Assembly (NCBI RefSeq): GCF_963973895.1
Contig: NZ_CAXBBF010000001.1
Length of the DNA: 64,000 bases
Reading direction: 5' to 3' (one strand)
Origin: Porticoccus sp950063125
GTDB taxonomy: Bacteria > Pseudomonadota > Gammaproteobacteria > Pseudomonadales > Porticoccaceae
Positions 1 through 7,246 of the stretch are shown piece by piece. The notes under the pieces are model-generated. The model was given only the letters and a program-made list of their open reading frames with translations. It was not told the DNA's origin and did no database searches. Each line of letters opens with the position of its first letter. Position 1 is the stretch's first letter. Made by a program: the position numbers and the translations under genes.

Positions 1-624
1 CGTTTTCGGTATGGCTCTGTGGATAAAAATGAACAAAAACGCCTCTCGGACTATATTGCCTATCTGGCAAAAATTGACCCGCGAGACTACAGTCGGGATG
101 AGCAGAAAGCCTATTGGCTAAATCTCTACAATGCATTGACCGTCAAACTTATTTCAGAAAACTACCCAATAAAAAGCATCAGGGATATCGGCAACAAAAT
201 GGCTGGAAGCAGCTTATTGACGAAACCGCTTATTCAGGTTGCCGACAACCCATTAAGTCTCAATGACATAGAGAACCGTATTCTTCGACCGATATGGAAA
301 GATCATACCATTCACTTCGGCTTGAACTGTGCCAACATGACCTGTCCAGGCTTATTGCCTAAAGCTTTCACCGGGAAAAATGTTACATCACTGTTAAAGC
401 AGTCAGGGCGTGATTTCATTAACAAACAGAATGGTGTCACCCTTAAAAATGGCAAACTGACTGCCGCTGGCGTATTCGGCCAATACCGGTCGGATTTCGC
501 CACAGATGACAAAATGATGCTTAAGGTTTTCGCTCATTATGCAGATGATCGACTGGCACTCTACCTATTGGGCTTTCAGGGGGAAATTAACTACGTTCAC
601 GATTACAGCCTCAACGGTCTTTAA
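1..624 (+). CDS. DUF547 domain protein, 5'-truncated by window edge
   Basis: The reading frame is open from base 1, so the true start lies upstream; the GTG at 19 is probably an internal valine. The visible 207 residues match the DUF547 family: a segment like YSRDEQKAYWLNLYNALTVK, then SLNDIENRILR, then HFGLNCANMTCPGL with the conserved cysteine pair, and a C-terminal part ending near 624. The molecular function of the family is unknown. No signal peptide can be judged because the N-terminus is missing. The gene converges on the pyrE-type gene at 676, with about 50 bp between the two stops. Confidence 0.8.
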   Translation, partial: RFRYGSVDKNEQKRLSDYIAYLAKIDPRDYSRDEQKAYWLNLYNALTVKLISENYPIKSIRDIGNKMAGSSLLTKPLIQVADNPLSLNDIENRILRPIWKDHTIHFGLNCANMTCPGLLPKAFTGKNVTSLLKQSGRDFINKQNGVTLKNGKLTAAGVFGQYRSDFATDDKMMLKVFAHYADDRLALYLLGFQGEINYVHDYSLNGL

Positions 625-675
625 AATATCCAGACAAAATTTGTTTATAGTCAAACAGTTAAGAGATTATTCTAA

Positions 676-1362
676 TTAGCTTTCTACACCACCATGTGCA
701 GTTGACCACTCAACCGGGGAGTGCAGAAAAGACTCAATTTCTGCAATAGCCTTGGCCTCCATAAGGTTTTCATTCTTGCAGACTTCCAGCACATCCCACC
801 AGGTAGTCAAGTGGTGTAGATTAATACCAATTTCACCCAGATTTTTTCGTGTATCTGGAAATATGTCATAAAAAAAGATCACGAATGTGTCACTAACCGT
901 AGCACCAGCGTCACGGAGGGCCTGACAGAATTTGATTTTGCTGCCACCATCTGTGGTCAGATCCTCAACCAATAGAACTCTCGAGCCTTCCTTCAGATCA
1001 CCCTCGATCTGCGCATCACGCCCAAAGCCCTTCGGTTTTTTTCGAACGTACTGCATGGGTAAAGACAAACGCTCTGCAAGCCAGGCGGCAAAAGGGATTC
1101 CGGCTGTTTCTCCGCCGGCAATGCCATCGATAGATTCAAAGCCTATATTACGGAGGATTGTCGAGGCACCGAAATCCATCAACGTCGATCTCACACGTGG
1201 AAATGAAATAATCTTCCTGCAATCGATATACACAGGGCTGATTTTTCCTGACGTTAATTGAAAGGGATCATTCGGACGGAAGTTGATTGCACCAATTTCA
1301 ATCAGCATCTTTGCAGATAACTGAGCAATCAATTTGGGGTCAGGAAAGCTGTTGAACGACAT
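676..1362 (-). CDS. pyrE: Orotate phosphoribosyltransferase, alphaproteobacterial type
   Basis: Transfers the phosphoribosyl group of PRPP to orotate in UMP synthesis. The PRPP-binding motif reads VLLVEDLTTDGGSK and the segments SGKISPVYIDCRK, AGGETAGIPFA and MQYVRKKPKGFGRDAQIEG are typical of the roughly 225-230 aa enzymes common in alphaproteobacteria; the usual gammaproteobacterial PyrE is about 213 aa and reads quite differently. The frame is open upstream to 1479, but an AGGTG lies 5 nt before the ATG at 1362, giving 228 aa, which fits the family. The gene is transcribed away from dif. It may be an extra or acquired copy; whether a standard pyrE exists elsewhere cannot be seen here. Confidence 0.85.
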   Translation of the reverse strand: MSFNSFPDPKLIAQLSAKMLIEIGAINFRPNDPFQLTSGKISPVYIDCRKIISFPRVRSTLMDFGASTILRNIGFESIDGIAGGETAGIPFAAWLAERLSLPMQYVRKKPKGFGRDAQIEGDLKEGSRVLLVEDLTTDGGSKIKFCQALRDAGATVSDTFVIFFYDIFPDTRKNLGEIGINLHHLTTWWDVLEVCKNENLMEAKAIAEIESFLHSPVEWSTAHGGVES

Positions 1363-1557
1363 CATTGCACCTGTATAGCGAATCGCGGGGAAAGAAGGGA
1401 GTAATAGTGGCTCTCTGTGGTTAATTTTGCTCAAAAGCAAGCAGCCGAAATTTTGCCAGAACATCAGTCGATATTCCATTTAATCACGTGAAATCCGGGC
1501 AGGTTAATTAACCGACAAACAGCATGAGAAGACACCGAGCATCTACCCAGCAACTTT

Positions 1558-1585
1558 ATTTAACATAATATACATTATGCGCATA
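1558..1585 (-). other. dif: Chromosomal dif site (XerCD site), left junction of tandem elements
   Basis: A 28-bp site read on the plus strand as XerD arm ATTTAACATAA (1558-1568), central hexamer TATACA (1569-1574) and XerC arm TTATGCGCATA (1575-1585). On the minus strand this is the gammaproteobacterial dif arrangement, with only the outer end of the XerC arm differing from the E. coli type. It is the only one of three related sites in the window with both arms intact, so it is probably the site used for chromosome dimer resolution. It also forms the left end of the integrated elements. Confidence 0.9.
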
Positions 1586-1628
1586 CATTAATCGGACAGA
1601 AATAGCGCTAAATCAAGCCTGGAGCCGA

Positions 1629-2015
1629 TTAGAGAGCCAAAGCAGCCTTGTGCAGCGAAATCAGCCCTGACAGATTGTCAGTATGCTCTGGCGTTAAGAT
1701 CGACACATCCCGAACACCGAACAATGGCATGACCAGGTGTTTGGGTTCCCACCAATGCCGCCAGGACAGCTCGTTAAAGTACAACCGGCCACCACGGATC
1801 TCCCAGTTCTTCCAACCAAGATGGTCCAGGTGGCCGCATTGGGAAAGAATCAGTCTGACGGCCCAGCGCGGTGCTCTCTCAGCCTGCCAGCGGTACCAGG
1901 TGCGCGGGCTGATGTCACAAAGGGTAATTGCGTCAGCCACCGACATGCGCGCCATATAGCGGGCTTCGCGGATATCTGAGGTGATGTTGAGACGATTACT
2001 CGGGACGTAGGACAC
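1629..2015 (-). CDS. Small HTH phage protein, DUF3653-like (copy 1)
   Basis: A 128-aa protein with an N-terminal helix-turn-helix-like segment (DAITLCDISPRTWYRWQ) and a conserved block containing HLDHLGWKNWEI, GRLYFNELSWRHWWEP and LFGVRDVSI. The frame is open to 2054, but starting at the GTG at 2015 gives exactly the length of the paralogue at 4508-4894 and aligns its N-terminus. The start overlaps the end of the 78-aa gene by 20 nt, suggesting translational coupling. It is the last gene of the rep operon, nearest the att site. A DNA-binding role, for example in regulation or att-site choice, is possible but not shown. Confidence 0.7.
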   Translation of the reverse strand: MSYVPSNRLNITSDIREARYMARMSVADAITLCDISPRTWYRWQAERAPRWAVRLILSQCGHLDHLGWKNWEIRGGRLYFNELSWRHWWEPKHLVMPLFGVRDVSILTPEHTDNLSGLISLHKAALAL

Positions 2016-2232
2016 GGCGAGCCAACGAATCAACCTCCTCAAAGCGCTCAGCAATCAGTGCAAACGTTGAAGATAAATTAAGGGGTTCGTCCAGCATGGC
2101 ACGGACAGACTCAAGCTGAGACCATTCATCAATAATGGAATGAAGCGCATCCAGTTCGGACAATACCTGTTCAACCTCGTCAGAGGCACGACCAAGGCCG
2201 GTTTTGTTCTGGGCGATTAATTCAAGACTCAT
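1996..2232 (-). CDS. Small hypothetical protein of satellite 1 (78 aa)
   Basis: Encodes 78 acidic, probably helical residues with no recognised family. The ATG at 2232 has GGAG 9 nt upstream and lies 14 bp after the rep stop; its end overlaps the HTH gene. The position just after rep is that of the single-strand DNA-binding protein gene in Ff phages (gV) and of rstB in CTX-phi, so such a role is a hypothesis from position only. The counterpart in satellite 2 (66 aa) is not clearly similar in sequence. Confidence 0.6.
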   Translation of the reverse strand: MSLELIAQNKTGLGRASDEVEQVLSELDALHSIIDEWSQLESVRAMLDEPLNLSSTFALIAERFEEVDSLARRVLRPE

Positions 2233-2246
2233 AAATCAGCACTCCG

Positions 2247-3368
2247 CTAAGCCACTAGGTGAAGTTGTGGGCGCGTTATCGGAATCGGCATCCGGTACCA
2301 AGAAGGCGGTTTGACGGATTTGACCTCAATAACTTGAGTAGAGCGAACTGTGGGAGGAACCCGAGTCACATCATAAGGGATAGAAATATCAATACCGATC
2401 TGAAGCAACCGCGACCGGTGTATGTAGTACTGACTGTTCCGAGCTATCGGCTGGCCATGAAGCCATTTGAAAGCAACAGCCTGTGTAGAGTTTGCAGATT
2501 GAGTGCTGTTAACAATATTGCGGATAAGCAATTGCTCAGAAATCATTTCATATCTTGTATGTGTCATATCATCGAGCCTCTTAAATATATTTTCGATGTC
2601 AGTGAGATGAGGCAAAAAATCAGCTTCGTTGAGCCTGCCATATAGGCGTAAATTGTGGCGTTCTAGCCAAGGTTGTTTAAATGAATGTTCTTCTCTGATA
2701 AGTCCTAATTCCTGACAAAATTCAATGAGTTGGTTGTAATAAATAGCATCCTCCTTAGATGCGTTCTTTAAGTTTTTAGCCCGATGGGCAGAAAGCTCAA
2801 AAGCCTTGTTATAAAGTTTTTTATAAAGCCACTTTGAGTTTTGATACCAATCGACTGTTTTACCATTTACATGGAGATTAGCCGTTTTCCCTCTACCAAG
2901 GGACTGGCTAGAGATGCCACGAAGAAAGGCATCTTCTGTACCAGGTGGCACCGAATGATTACGCGTCCAGTCAATATGATCGATAAGGGCACCATCCGTA
3001 ACCAGTTGGACCTTGCCGCCCTCCTCACCCTGGCGGTATTTAACTTGGGTACATTTAGTGAATGGCGGAAGGTCAACAGAAGCGAGAACCTGATTATAGA
3101 CCTTGATGCAATCATCAATGGTCTCAAGACCAAATAGGTTATCTATACGATGAAACCGGCTGGCATTGCCAGTAATTTTGACTCTGGACCCATCACACCG
3201 AACGGTCAGCTTGGTGGAATGTGACCCTTCAACTAATTTGAAATTGGGTGATTCACTAATTGGTTCACCAGTAGAAAGCTCAACACGAATCACCATCTGT
3301 TCACCCACCAAAGGCAAAGGCCTTTGGTGGTCTTGGTGGACGTTCAGCTTATCAATGAACCACGTCAA
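2247..3368 (-). CDS. Phage/plasmid replication initiator, gene II/X (CRI) family, copy 1
   Basis: A 373-aa protein related to the strand-nicking initiators of filamentous phages (pII of Ff, Cri of TLC-phi). The segment GNASRFHRIDNLFGLE corresponds to GNPSKFLQGHNIFGSD of the copy-2 protein and to the KVLQGHNVFGST segment I recall from Ff pII. The C-terminal VKSVKPPSWYRMP resembles the family ending. Such proteins nick the plus strand at the origin and start rolling-circle replication. The start is a TTG (TTG ACG TGG) 12 nt after GGAAGG, so an alternative start is possible. It is transcribed divergently from the repressor at 3535. Confidence 0.75.
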   Translation of the reverse strand: MTWFIDKLNVHQDHQRPLPLVGEQMVIRVELSTGEPISESPNFKLVEGSHSTKLTVRCDGSRVKITGNASRFHRIDNLFGLETIDDCIKVYNQVLASVDLPPFTKCTQVKYRQGEEGGKVQLVTDGALIDHIDWTRNHSVPPGTEDAFLRGISSQSLGRGKTANLHVNGKTVDWYQNSKWLYKKLYNKAFELSAHRAKNLKNASKEDAIYYNQLIEFCQELGLIREEHSFKQPWLERHNLRLYGRLNEADFLPHLTDIENIFKRLDDMTHTRYEMISEQLLIRNIVNSTQSANSTQAVAFKWLHGQPIARNSQYYIHRSRLLQIGIDISIPYDVTRVPPTVRSTQVIEVKSVKPPSWYRMPIPITRPQLHLVA

Positions 3369-3483
3369 AACGGTTTAAATCCTTCCCATAAATTCCGGAT
3401 GTCCGGAGTTAGTTTGTATGTAATAAGGACACAAACTGCCCTCCTAAAAAAACATGTCAATCCCTTTGTGGCATAACTTTAAT

Positions 3484-3499
3484 ATACCCTGAAGGGTAT
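3484..3499. promoter_or_regulatory. Probable operator between rep and repressor, satellite 1
   Basis: Perfect inverted repeat ATACCCT-GA-AGGGTAT in the 166-bp divergent region between rep (start 3368) and the XRE repressor (start 3535). A dyad here is where an RstR-type repressor would bind to silence rep and control itself. The neighbouring TTTAATAT at 3478-3485 could be a -10 element overlapped by the dyad. An imperfect equivalent lies at the same place in satellite 2. Confidence 0.6.
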
Positions 3500-3534
3500 T
3501 ATCAACGCCACAATGTAAATATTGGAACTAAAAT

Positions 3535-3963
3535 ATGCTCACAGAAGAACTTGAGATGGTAGATATGTCCTTTGGAGAGAATTTAAGACGGCTTAGAAGG
3601 GATAAAGGGTTAACCCAGGCCGAGCTGGGGAAACTAGCAGATATGAAAATCACCCATATGTCTAAATTGGAAAATGATACTGGGGATCCAAAACTATCGA
3701 CGCTGTACAAGCTGATGAGTGCCCTAGAGTGCTCAGCGGATACCTTGCTAATGGATGCGGACAAAGTTGGAGTCGACGGAGTGCTTCAAGCATCGTTTGA
3801 CAGGGCGCAGCAGCTGCCCAAGCGCAAAAAGGCGATTGTCATTGAGCTAATCGACAGTTTTTGTATCGCTGACGGCATGAGTGAGATGTTCAACTCTAAG
3901 GGATGGACCTACCGAGACGGGCCAACAAAGCCCATTACGGAAGGTCTAGAAGCTGAAGATTGA
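3535..3963 (+). CDS. XRE-family repressor, copy 1
   Basis: A 142-aa protein with an N-terminal HTH_3 domain at about residues 11-67 (FGENLRRLRRDKGLTQAEL, then ITHMSKLEND and STLYKLMSALECSADTLL). By position, divergent from rep with a dyad between, it is the RstR/TlcR-type immunity repressor of the element. It differs from the copy-2 repressor at 17 of 142 residues by eye, mainly at both ends. The start at 3535 is preceded by a weak GGA; a second Met at position 8, within LEMVDMSFGEN, could also serve. Confidence 0.85.
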   Translation: MLTEELEMVDMSFGENLRRLRRDKGLTQAELGKLADMKITHMSKLENDTGDPKLSTLYKLMSALECSADTLLMDADKVGVDGVLQASFDRAQQLPKRKKAIVIELIDSFCIADGMSEMFNSKGWTYRDGPTKPITEGLEAED

Positions 3964-4025
3964 GATGGAAAAAGGGCCTCAGATCTAGTTTATCCCACAT
4001 GTCAAAAAGTCCCATCATGGGAGTG

Positions 4026-4051
4026 ATACGGGGCATTAGAGTGCCCCGTAT
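4026..4051. repeat. Perfect 10-bp-stem hairpin after repressor 1
   Basis: ATACGGGGCA, a 6-nt loop, then TGCCCCGTAT. It lies 63 nt after the repressor stop and has no following T-tract, so it may be a weak terminator or part of the structured intergenic region. A second nested hairpin follows at 4068-4109 (outer CATGGG/CCCATG, inner CACCAA-TAT-TTGGTG). Neither has a counterpart in satellite 2, where the HEPN gene lies instead. Confidence 0.55.
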
Positions 4052-4109
4052 GAACTAATTCAATCAGCATGGGAAATCACCAATATTTGGTGTGGTAGTC
4101 CCACCCATG

Positions 4110-4475
4110 GGACTAAGTGGCGGTGTTACTAGGACCGCCACACCAGGTGAAGACCCAGAGAGGTTAAACGGCGTAAAACCGGAAGTAGCAGAGCATGGCC
4201 AACCACTGCACGTTAAGCGGCCTTAGATGGGCCGTGAGCCGCTTACGCGGCGGTAATCAGTGAAGGATATACCCAAGGGGCAGCACAAGTGATTGGGGCA
4301 TTAGATCGCCGCAGGTAAGGTAAACGCGCTTATCTGCTCGCTCGCATTGCTTCGCTCGACAGATCGCGCTTGGGTTGGTGGGTGCGGTGTGGCGGAGGGC
4401 AAGCCCTGCTCGCCACTCACCGCATCCCCACCAAAATGCGCAACCTATTGATTTTGTTATACATTATGCGCATAT
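4110..4475. repeat. 366-bp perfect direct repeat, copy A: satellite intergenic/origin region
   Basis: Identical base for base, by eye, to 7247-7612. It has no credible gene. It contains hairpins at 4117-4141 (8-bp stem GTGGCGGT/ACCGCCAC, 9-nt loop), at about 4202-4235 (TAAGCGGC/GCCGCTTA) and a long interrupted one at 4375-4434, and ends in the dif-like site. Filamentous-phage intergenic regions carry the plus and minus origins and packaging signal in such hairpins, so this is probably the origin region. That assignment rests on structure and position. Confidence 0.75.
4447..4474 (-). other. dif-like XerCD junction 2 (degenerate XerD arm)
   Basis: XerC arm TTATGCGCATA (4464-4474) and centre TATACA (4458-4463) are identical to dif, but the XerD side ATTGATTTTGT matches the dif arm at only 5 of 11 positions. 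This is the junction expected after integration of an element whose attP has a good XerC half and a poor XerD half. It marks the boundary of satellites 1 and 2. Confidence 0.85.
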
Positions 4476-4507
4476 GTAAATCGGCCAGAAATACCGCTAA
4501 GCCAGGC

Positions 4508-4894
4508 TTAAAGCGCTAATGCTGCTTTGTGCAGCGAAATCAGCCCTGCCACATTGGCAATCTGTGCCGGTTCGACAATCGAAACATCCCGAACACCGAA
4601 CAACGGCATGACCAGGTGTTGCGGTTCCCACCAGTGGCGCCAGGACAACTCGTTAAAGTACAACCGGCCAGCGCGGATCTCCCAGTTCTTCCAACCAAGA
4701 TGGTCCAGGTGACCACACTGTGAAAGAATCAACCGAGTCGCCCAGCGCGGTGGCTTCTGTTGGCGCCAACGGTGCCAGGTGCGCTCTGATACCCCGCACA
4801 GGTCAATACATTGCTGGATATCCAGACGAGCCAAGAAACGGGCCTCGGTGAGGTTATCCGTTGTATCTAGCCATGGATTAGGAGAATACCTCAT
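4508..4894 (-). CDS. Small HTH phage protein, DUF3653-like (copy 2)
   Basis: A 128-aa protein with an HTH-like N-terminal part (QQCIDLCGVSERTWHRWRQQ) and the same HLDHLGWKNWEI ... FNELSWRHWWEP ... FGVRDVSI block as copy 1, nearly identical over the last 75 residues apart from the tail. ATG at 4894 lies 2 nt after the stop of the 66-aa gene, so the two are probably translated together. It shares its fold signature with the N-terminal part of the protein at 7681-8274. Role unknown; DNA binding is inferred. Confidence 0.7.
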   Translation of the reverse strand: MRYSPNPWLDTTDNLTEARFLARLDIQQCIDLCGVSERTWHRWRQQKPPRWATRLILSQCGHLDHLGWKNWEIRAGRLYFNELSWRHWWEPQHLVMPLFGVRDVSIVEPAQIANVAGLISLHKAALAL

Positions 4895-4896
4895 GG

Positions 4897-5097
4897 TTAT
4901 TCAACCAGGCTAATACTGGGTTTAGTATCCTGCTTCTCGACAAGTCTCTTTGACCAATGCAGGAAATTAGAGAGAGATTGCCTAAAATCAACCACTTCTG
5001 GATCATCTGTCTCAGCGACTTCATCAAGAATATTAGAGGCCAGCCCCATAGCCAGGTAAGCATGAAGAACACGCTCTTGTAGCTCGATGTGCTTCAT
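4897..5097 (-). CDS. Small hypothetical protein of satellite 2 (66 aa)
   Basis: Encodes 66 residues with no recognised family. Its ATG overlaps the stop of rep by 4 nt (ATGA), a sign of translational coupling, and it ends 2 nt before the HTH gene, so rep, this gene and the HTH gene form one operon. The position fits a phage single-strand DNA-binding protein, but I see no sequence support for that. Confidence 0.6.
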   Translation of the reverse strand: MKHIELQERVLHAYLAMGLASNILDEVAETDDPEVVDFRQSLSNFLHWSKRLVEKQDTKPSISLVE

Positions 5098-6140
5098 GAC
5101 ACGGCCCTCAGTGGCATTTTAGATGCTGATGGATGCACCAGGCCAAGATCAAATGCCCAGGCTGGGATCTGGGCCGGTACCGCTTCGAGAATACGAACCA
5201 GGGGCACCACGTTGGATCGGTCCATGGAATCTTGGCGTAAATCGATATTAATCCCATATGCCATGAGTTCTTTACGGTGTCGGTAATAGGTGTTTTTGGC
5301 CATGGTTGAGCGCAGGTCGTGGCCATCCTTCCAAAGGACATAGGTGGAGCGCAGCCGCTGGGGCAAGTTCATCAGTTCATCAGTGCTAAGTGCAATTTGT
5401 TCATTCATGTTGAGCCTCTTCAAATAGTCAAAGTAAGTAGTCATCACGGTATGAGGCAGCCAGTTGTTGGCCATAGATAAGTTCAGTTCGTCGAGTTCTT
5501 TTTTACAGAGTCGTAGCTCAATGCGCAGTTTGTTATCCACCCATGGGATCAACGGTGTATCTAATAATGAATCCGGTAAACGGTGTTTGGGAACTTGCAC
5601 CTCCTCAGCTTTGCAGTAAGCGGTTAATCTCCAACGTTTGGAGTCTTTACCCCACCAGAGCGTACCGCCCTTGGACGACGGTCTGCCGTGCCTGGTCTTC
5701 GATTTGTACTCGGCAGCTCGGAGCCAAGCGAGCACATCGGAACGAGATGGGAGCTCAAAAGAGTAATTGATATCCAGGCGAGTCAAGCGGTAGTCCCCTG
5801 CCCTCAGCTGATTGAGATCCGTCACCGTGGGACTTAGGTCCAAGTATCGGCAGACGACAGAAAAGGTATCAACCATAAGCGAGATAAAATCATCAGAACC
5901 AAAGATGTTATGGCCTTGGAGAAATTTGGACGGATTGCCGCTAAAAAATAGATGGGTTGCATTGCCATTGCCATCTGATCCATGGCTTGTAACGGTGACT
6001 CTTTTTTCAAAAGAGCCTTCGACTTCCATCCGGCAAGGTGCCAACCATTCCAGCTCACCATCAGGCGCAATCTTGCAAACATGCCCCGCGTTTAACGGAG
6101 GATGAATGCAAGGCAAGAATGCCGAAACCCAGTCAATCAC
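5094..6140 (-). CDS. Phage/plasmid replication initiator, gene II/X family, copy 2
   Basis: A 348-aa initiator recognisably related to Ff pII: KFLQGHNIFGSDD at about residues 72-84, TRLDINYSFELPS further on, and NVVPLVRILEAVPAQIPAW near the C-terminus (about 310-328), where I recall a NVVPLVRF...RPDW segment in pII. It should nick the plus strand in the intergenic region and start rolling-circle synthesis. GTG start at 6140. It is only distantly similar to the initiator of satellite 1, although the putative origin repeats are identical. The repressor at 6306 is divergent. Confidence 0.85.
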   Translation of the reverse strand: MIDWVSAFLPCIHPPLNAGHVCKIAPDGELEWLAPCRMEVEGSFEKRVTVTSHGSDGNGNATHLFFSGNPSKFLQGHNIFGSDDFISLMVDTFSVVCRYLDLSPTVTDLNQLRAGDYRLTRLDINYSFELPSRSDVLAWLRAAEYKSKTRHGRPSSKGGTLWWGKDSKRWRLTAYCKAEEVQVPKHRLPDSLLDTPLIPWVDNKLRIELRLCKKELDELNLSMANNWLPHTVMTTYFDYLKRLNMNEQIALSTDELMNLPQRLRSTYVLWKDGHDLRSTMAKNTYYRHRKELMAYGINIDLRQDSMDRSNVVPLVRILEAVPAQIPAWAFDLGLVHPSASKMPLRAVS

Positions 6141-6251
6141 AGAACCCGTCTACCCCTCGATTTGTACCCAAAATGGGACAAAAGGAACGTATTACTAAGC
6201 CGTTCCTTTCCTCCCGCCAAAACCTGTCAAGCCCTCCACAGGGCAACTTTA

Positions 6252-6272
6252 ATATCCCCTATAAGGTAATAT
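6252..6272. promoter_or_regulatory. Probable operator between rep and repressor, satellite 2
   Basis: Imperfect dyad ATATCCCCT-ATA-AGGTAATAT (7 of 9 positions pair) at the same place relative to the repressor start as the perfect dyad of satellite 1, preceded by a shared ACTTTAATAT. Presumed repressor target controlling rep. Confidence 0.5.
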
Positions 6273-6305
6273 CAAGCCTATGGTTAAAATTTATGGGGTT
6301 AATCT

Positions 6306-6734
6306 ATGCCTGAAGAGCAACTTGAGATGATAGATATGTCCTTTGGAGAGAATTTAAGAAGGCTTAGAAGGGATAAAGGGTTAACCCAGGCCGAGCTGGC
6401 AAAACTAGCAGACCTGAAGATCACCCATATGTCTAAATTGGAGAACGACACGGGTGATCCAAAGTTATCGACGCTTTACAAGCTGATGGGTGCCCTAGAG
6501 TGCTCAGCAGACACCTTACTGATGGATGCCAACAAGGTTGGGGTGGATGGTGTACTTCAAGCATCGTTTGACCGGGCGCAGCAGTTACCGAGGCGCAAGA
6601 AAGCCATTGTCATTGAACTGATTGATAGCTTCTGTATCGCTGACGGCATGGGCGAGATATTCAACTCTAAGGGGTGGACCTACCGAGACGGGCCAACAAA
6701 GCCAATTAGCGACAATCTTGATCTCGAGGAATAA
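6306..6734 (+). CDS. XRE-family repressor, copy 2
   Basis: A 142-aa HTH_3 protein about 88% identical to the copy-1 repressor, with the DNA-binding domain (FGENLRRLRRDKGLTQAEL ... ITHMSKLEND) nearly unchanged. It is divergent from rep 2 and followed after 5 nt by the HEPN gene, whose GAGGA ribosome-binding site lies within the last repressor codons. The HEPN gene is therefore probably expressed with the repressor, that is, in the lysogen. Confidence 0.85.
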   Translation: MPEEQLEMIDMSFGENLRRLRRDKGLTQAELAKLADLKITHMSKLENDTGDPKLSTLYKLMGALECSADTLLMDANKVGVDGVLQASFDRAQQLPRRKKAIVIELIDSFCIADGMGEIFNSKGWTYRDGPTKPISDNLDLEE

Positions 6735-6739
6735 GCAAG

Positions 6740-7222
6740 ATGGCGGAGGACGAGAAAACTTCTGTGATGAGCGTAAATGCTACTCTCCCCCAATTGAGAA
6801 TGCCCGAGGTACGTAACGACGAATCTTATCTGTATAGCGCCACGGATTTTTACAATGGAGCTAAAGAGCTTATTGATGCCGACGGCAATCTTAGGTCTTC
6901 AGTGCTCTTGATTGCCCAATCTACTGAAAATGTATTAAAAGCTTTCCTAGCATGTAAAGGAGTAACAATTGGCACCCTATCAACAGAGTACAACCACAAT
7001 CTAATAAAAATGTGGGAAGACTCTGCAAAACTAGGACTGCCCATAGATGCTAACCCTCCAGCTTGGTGTGAGAAACTGGATACCCTGCTTCAAAAAGGGG
7101 AGTTCTTTTTGCGATACCCCATAAAGCTTCATGGAACGAGCTACCCAAACGTTCAGAGCGCAATATCGGGTTTAGAGTCTTTAATGACGGCGGTTGCTAA
7201 GGAAACGGAAAAATCACCCTGA
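6740..7222 (+). CDS. HEPN-domain protein, satellite cargo
   Basis: A 160-aa mostly helical protein. DFYNGAKELIDADGNLRSS and AQSTENVLKAFLACKGV (residues 36-74) followed by YNHNLIKMW (84-92) are characteristic of HEPN domains. An R-x5-H segment, RYPIKLH at residues 125-131, fits the RX4-6H ribonuclease motif of catalytic HEPN proteins, though RYP-containing segments also occur in inactive members. It is absent from satellite 1 and lies in the lysogenic transcription unit, like a phage moron gene. A role in defence or superinfection exclusion is a hypothesis; no partner antitoxin is adjacent except the repressor. Confidence 0.65.
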   Translation: MAEDEKTSVMSVNATLPQLRMPEVRNDESYLYSATDFYNGAKELIDADGNLRSSVLLIAQSTENVLKAFLACKGVTIGTLSTEYNHNLIKMWEDSAKLGLPIDANPPAWCEKLDTLLQKGEFFLRYPIKLHGTSYPNVQSAISGLESLMTAVAKETEKSP

Positions 7223-7246
7223 TTTGTAGGGAAAATCCACTGTGTT

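Larger units (their letters stand above)
1575..4463 (-). mobile_element. Integrated filamentous-phage-like satellite, copy 1 (IMEX)
   Basis: A 2889-bp unit between the XerC arm of dif and the XerC arm of the next dif-like site. On the minus strand the order is intergenic region (4475-4110), repressor gene facing away, operator, gene II/X-type rep, a 78-aa gene and an HTH gene. This matches the ig-1, rstR, ig-2, rstA, rstB layout of the CTX-phi RS regions. No coat, adsorption, assembly or toxin gene is present, so if it is mobilised as a virion it needs a helper phage. Calling it a satellite is inference from gene content. Confidence 0.8.

Noticed and set aside
1502..1513. GGTTAATTAACC palindrome between pyrE and dif
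   Set aside because: Perfect 12-bp palindrome but short, AT-rich and about 140 bp from the pyrE start; no sign that it is an operator.
4330..4370. CTCGCTCGCATTGCTTCGCTCG-type sequence in the repeats, considered as a CRISPR or small-RNA element
   Set aside because: Occurs once per 366-bp unit with no array of spacers; best explained as part of the satellite intergenic structure.
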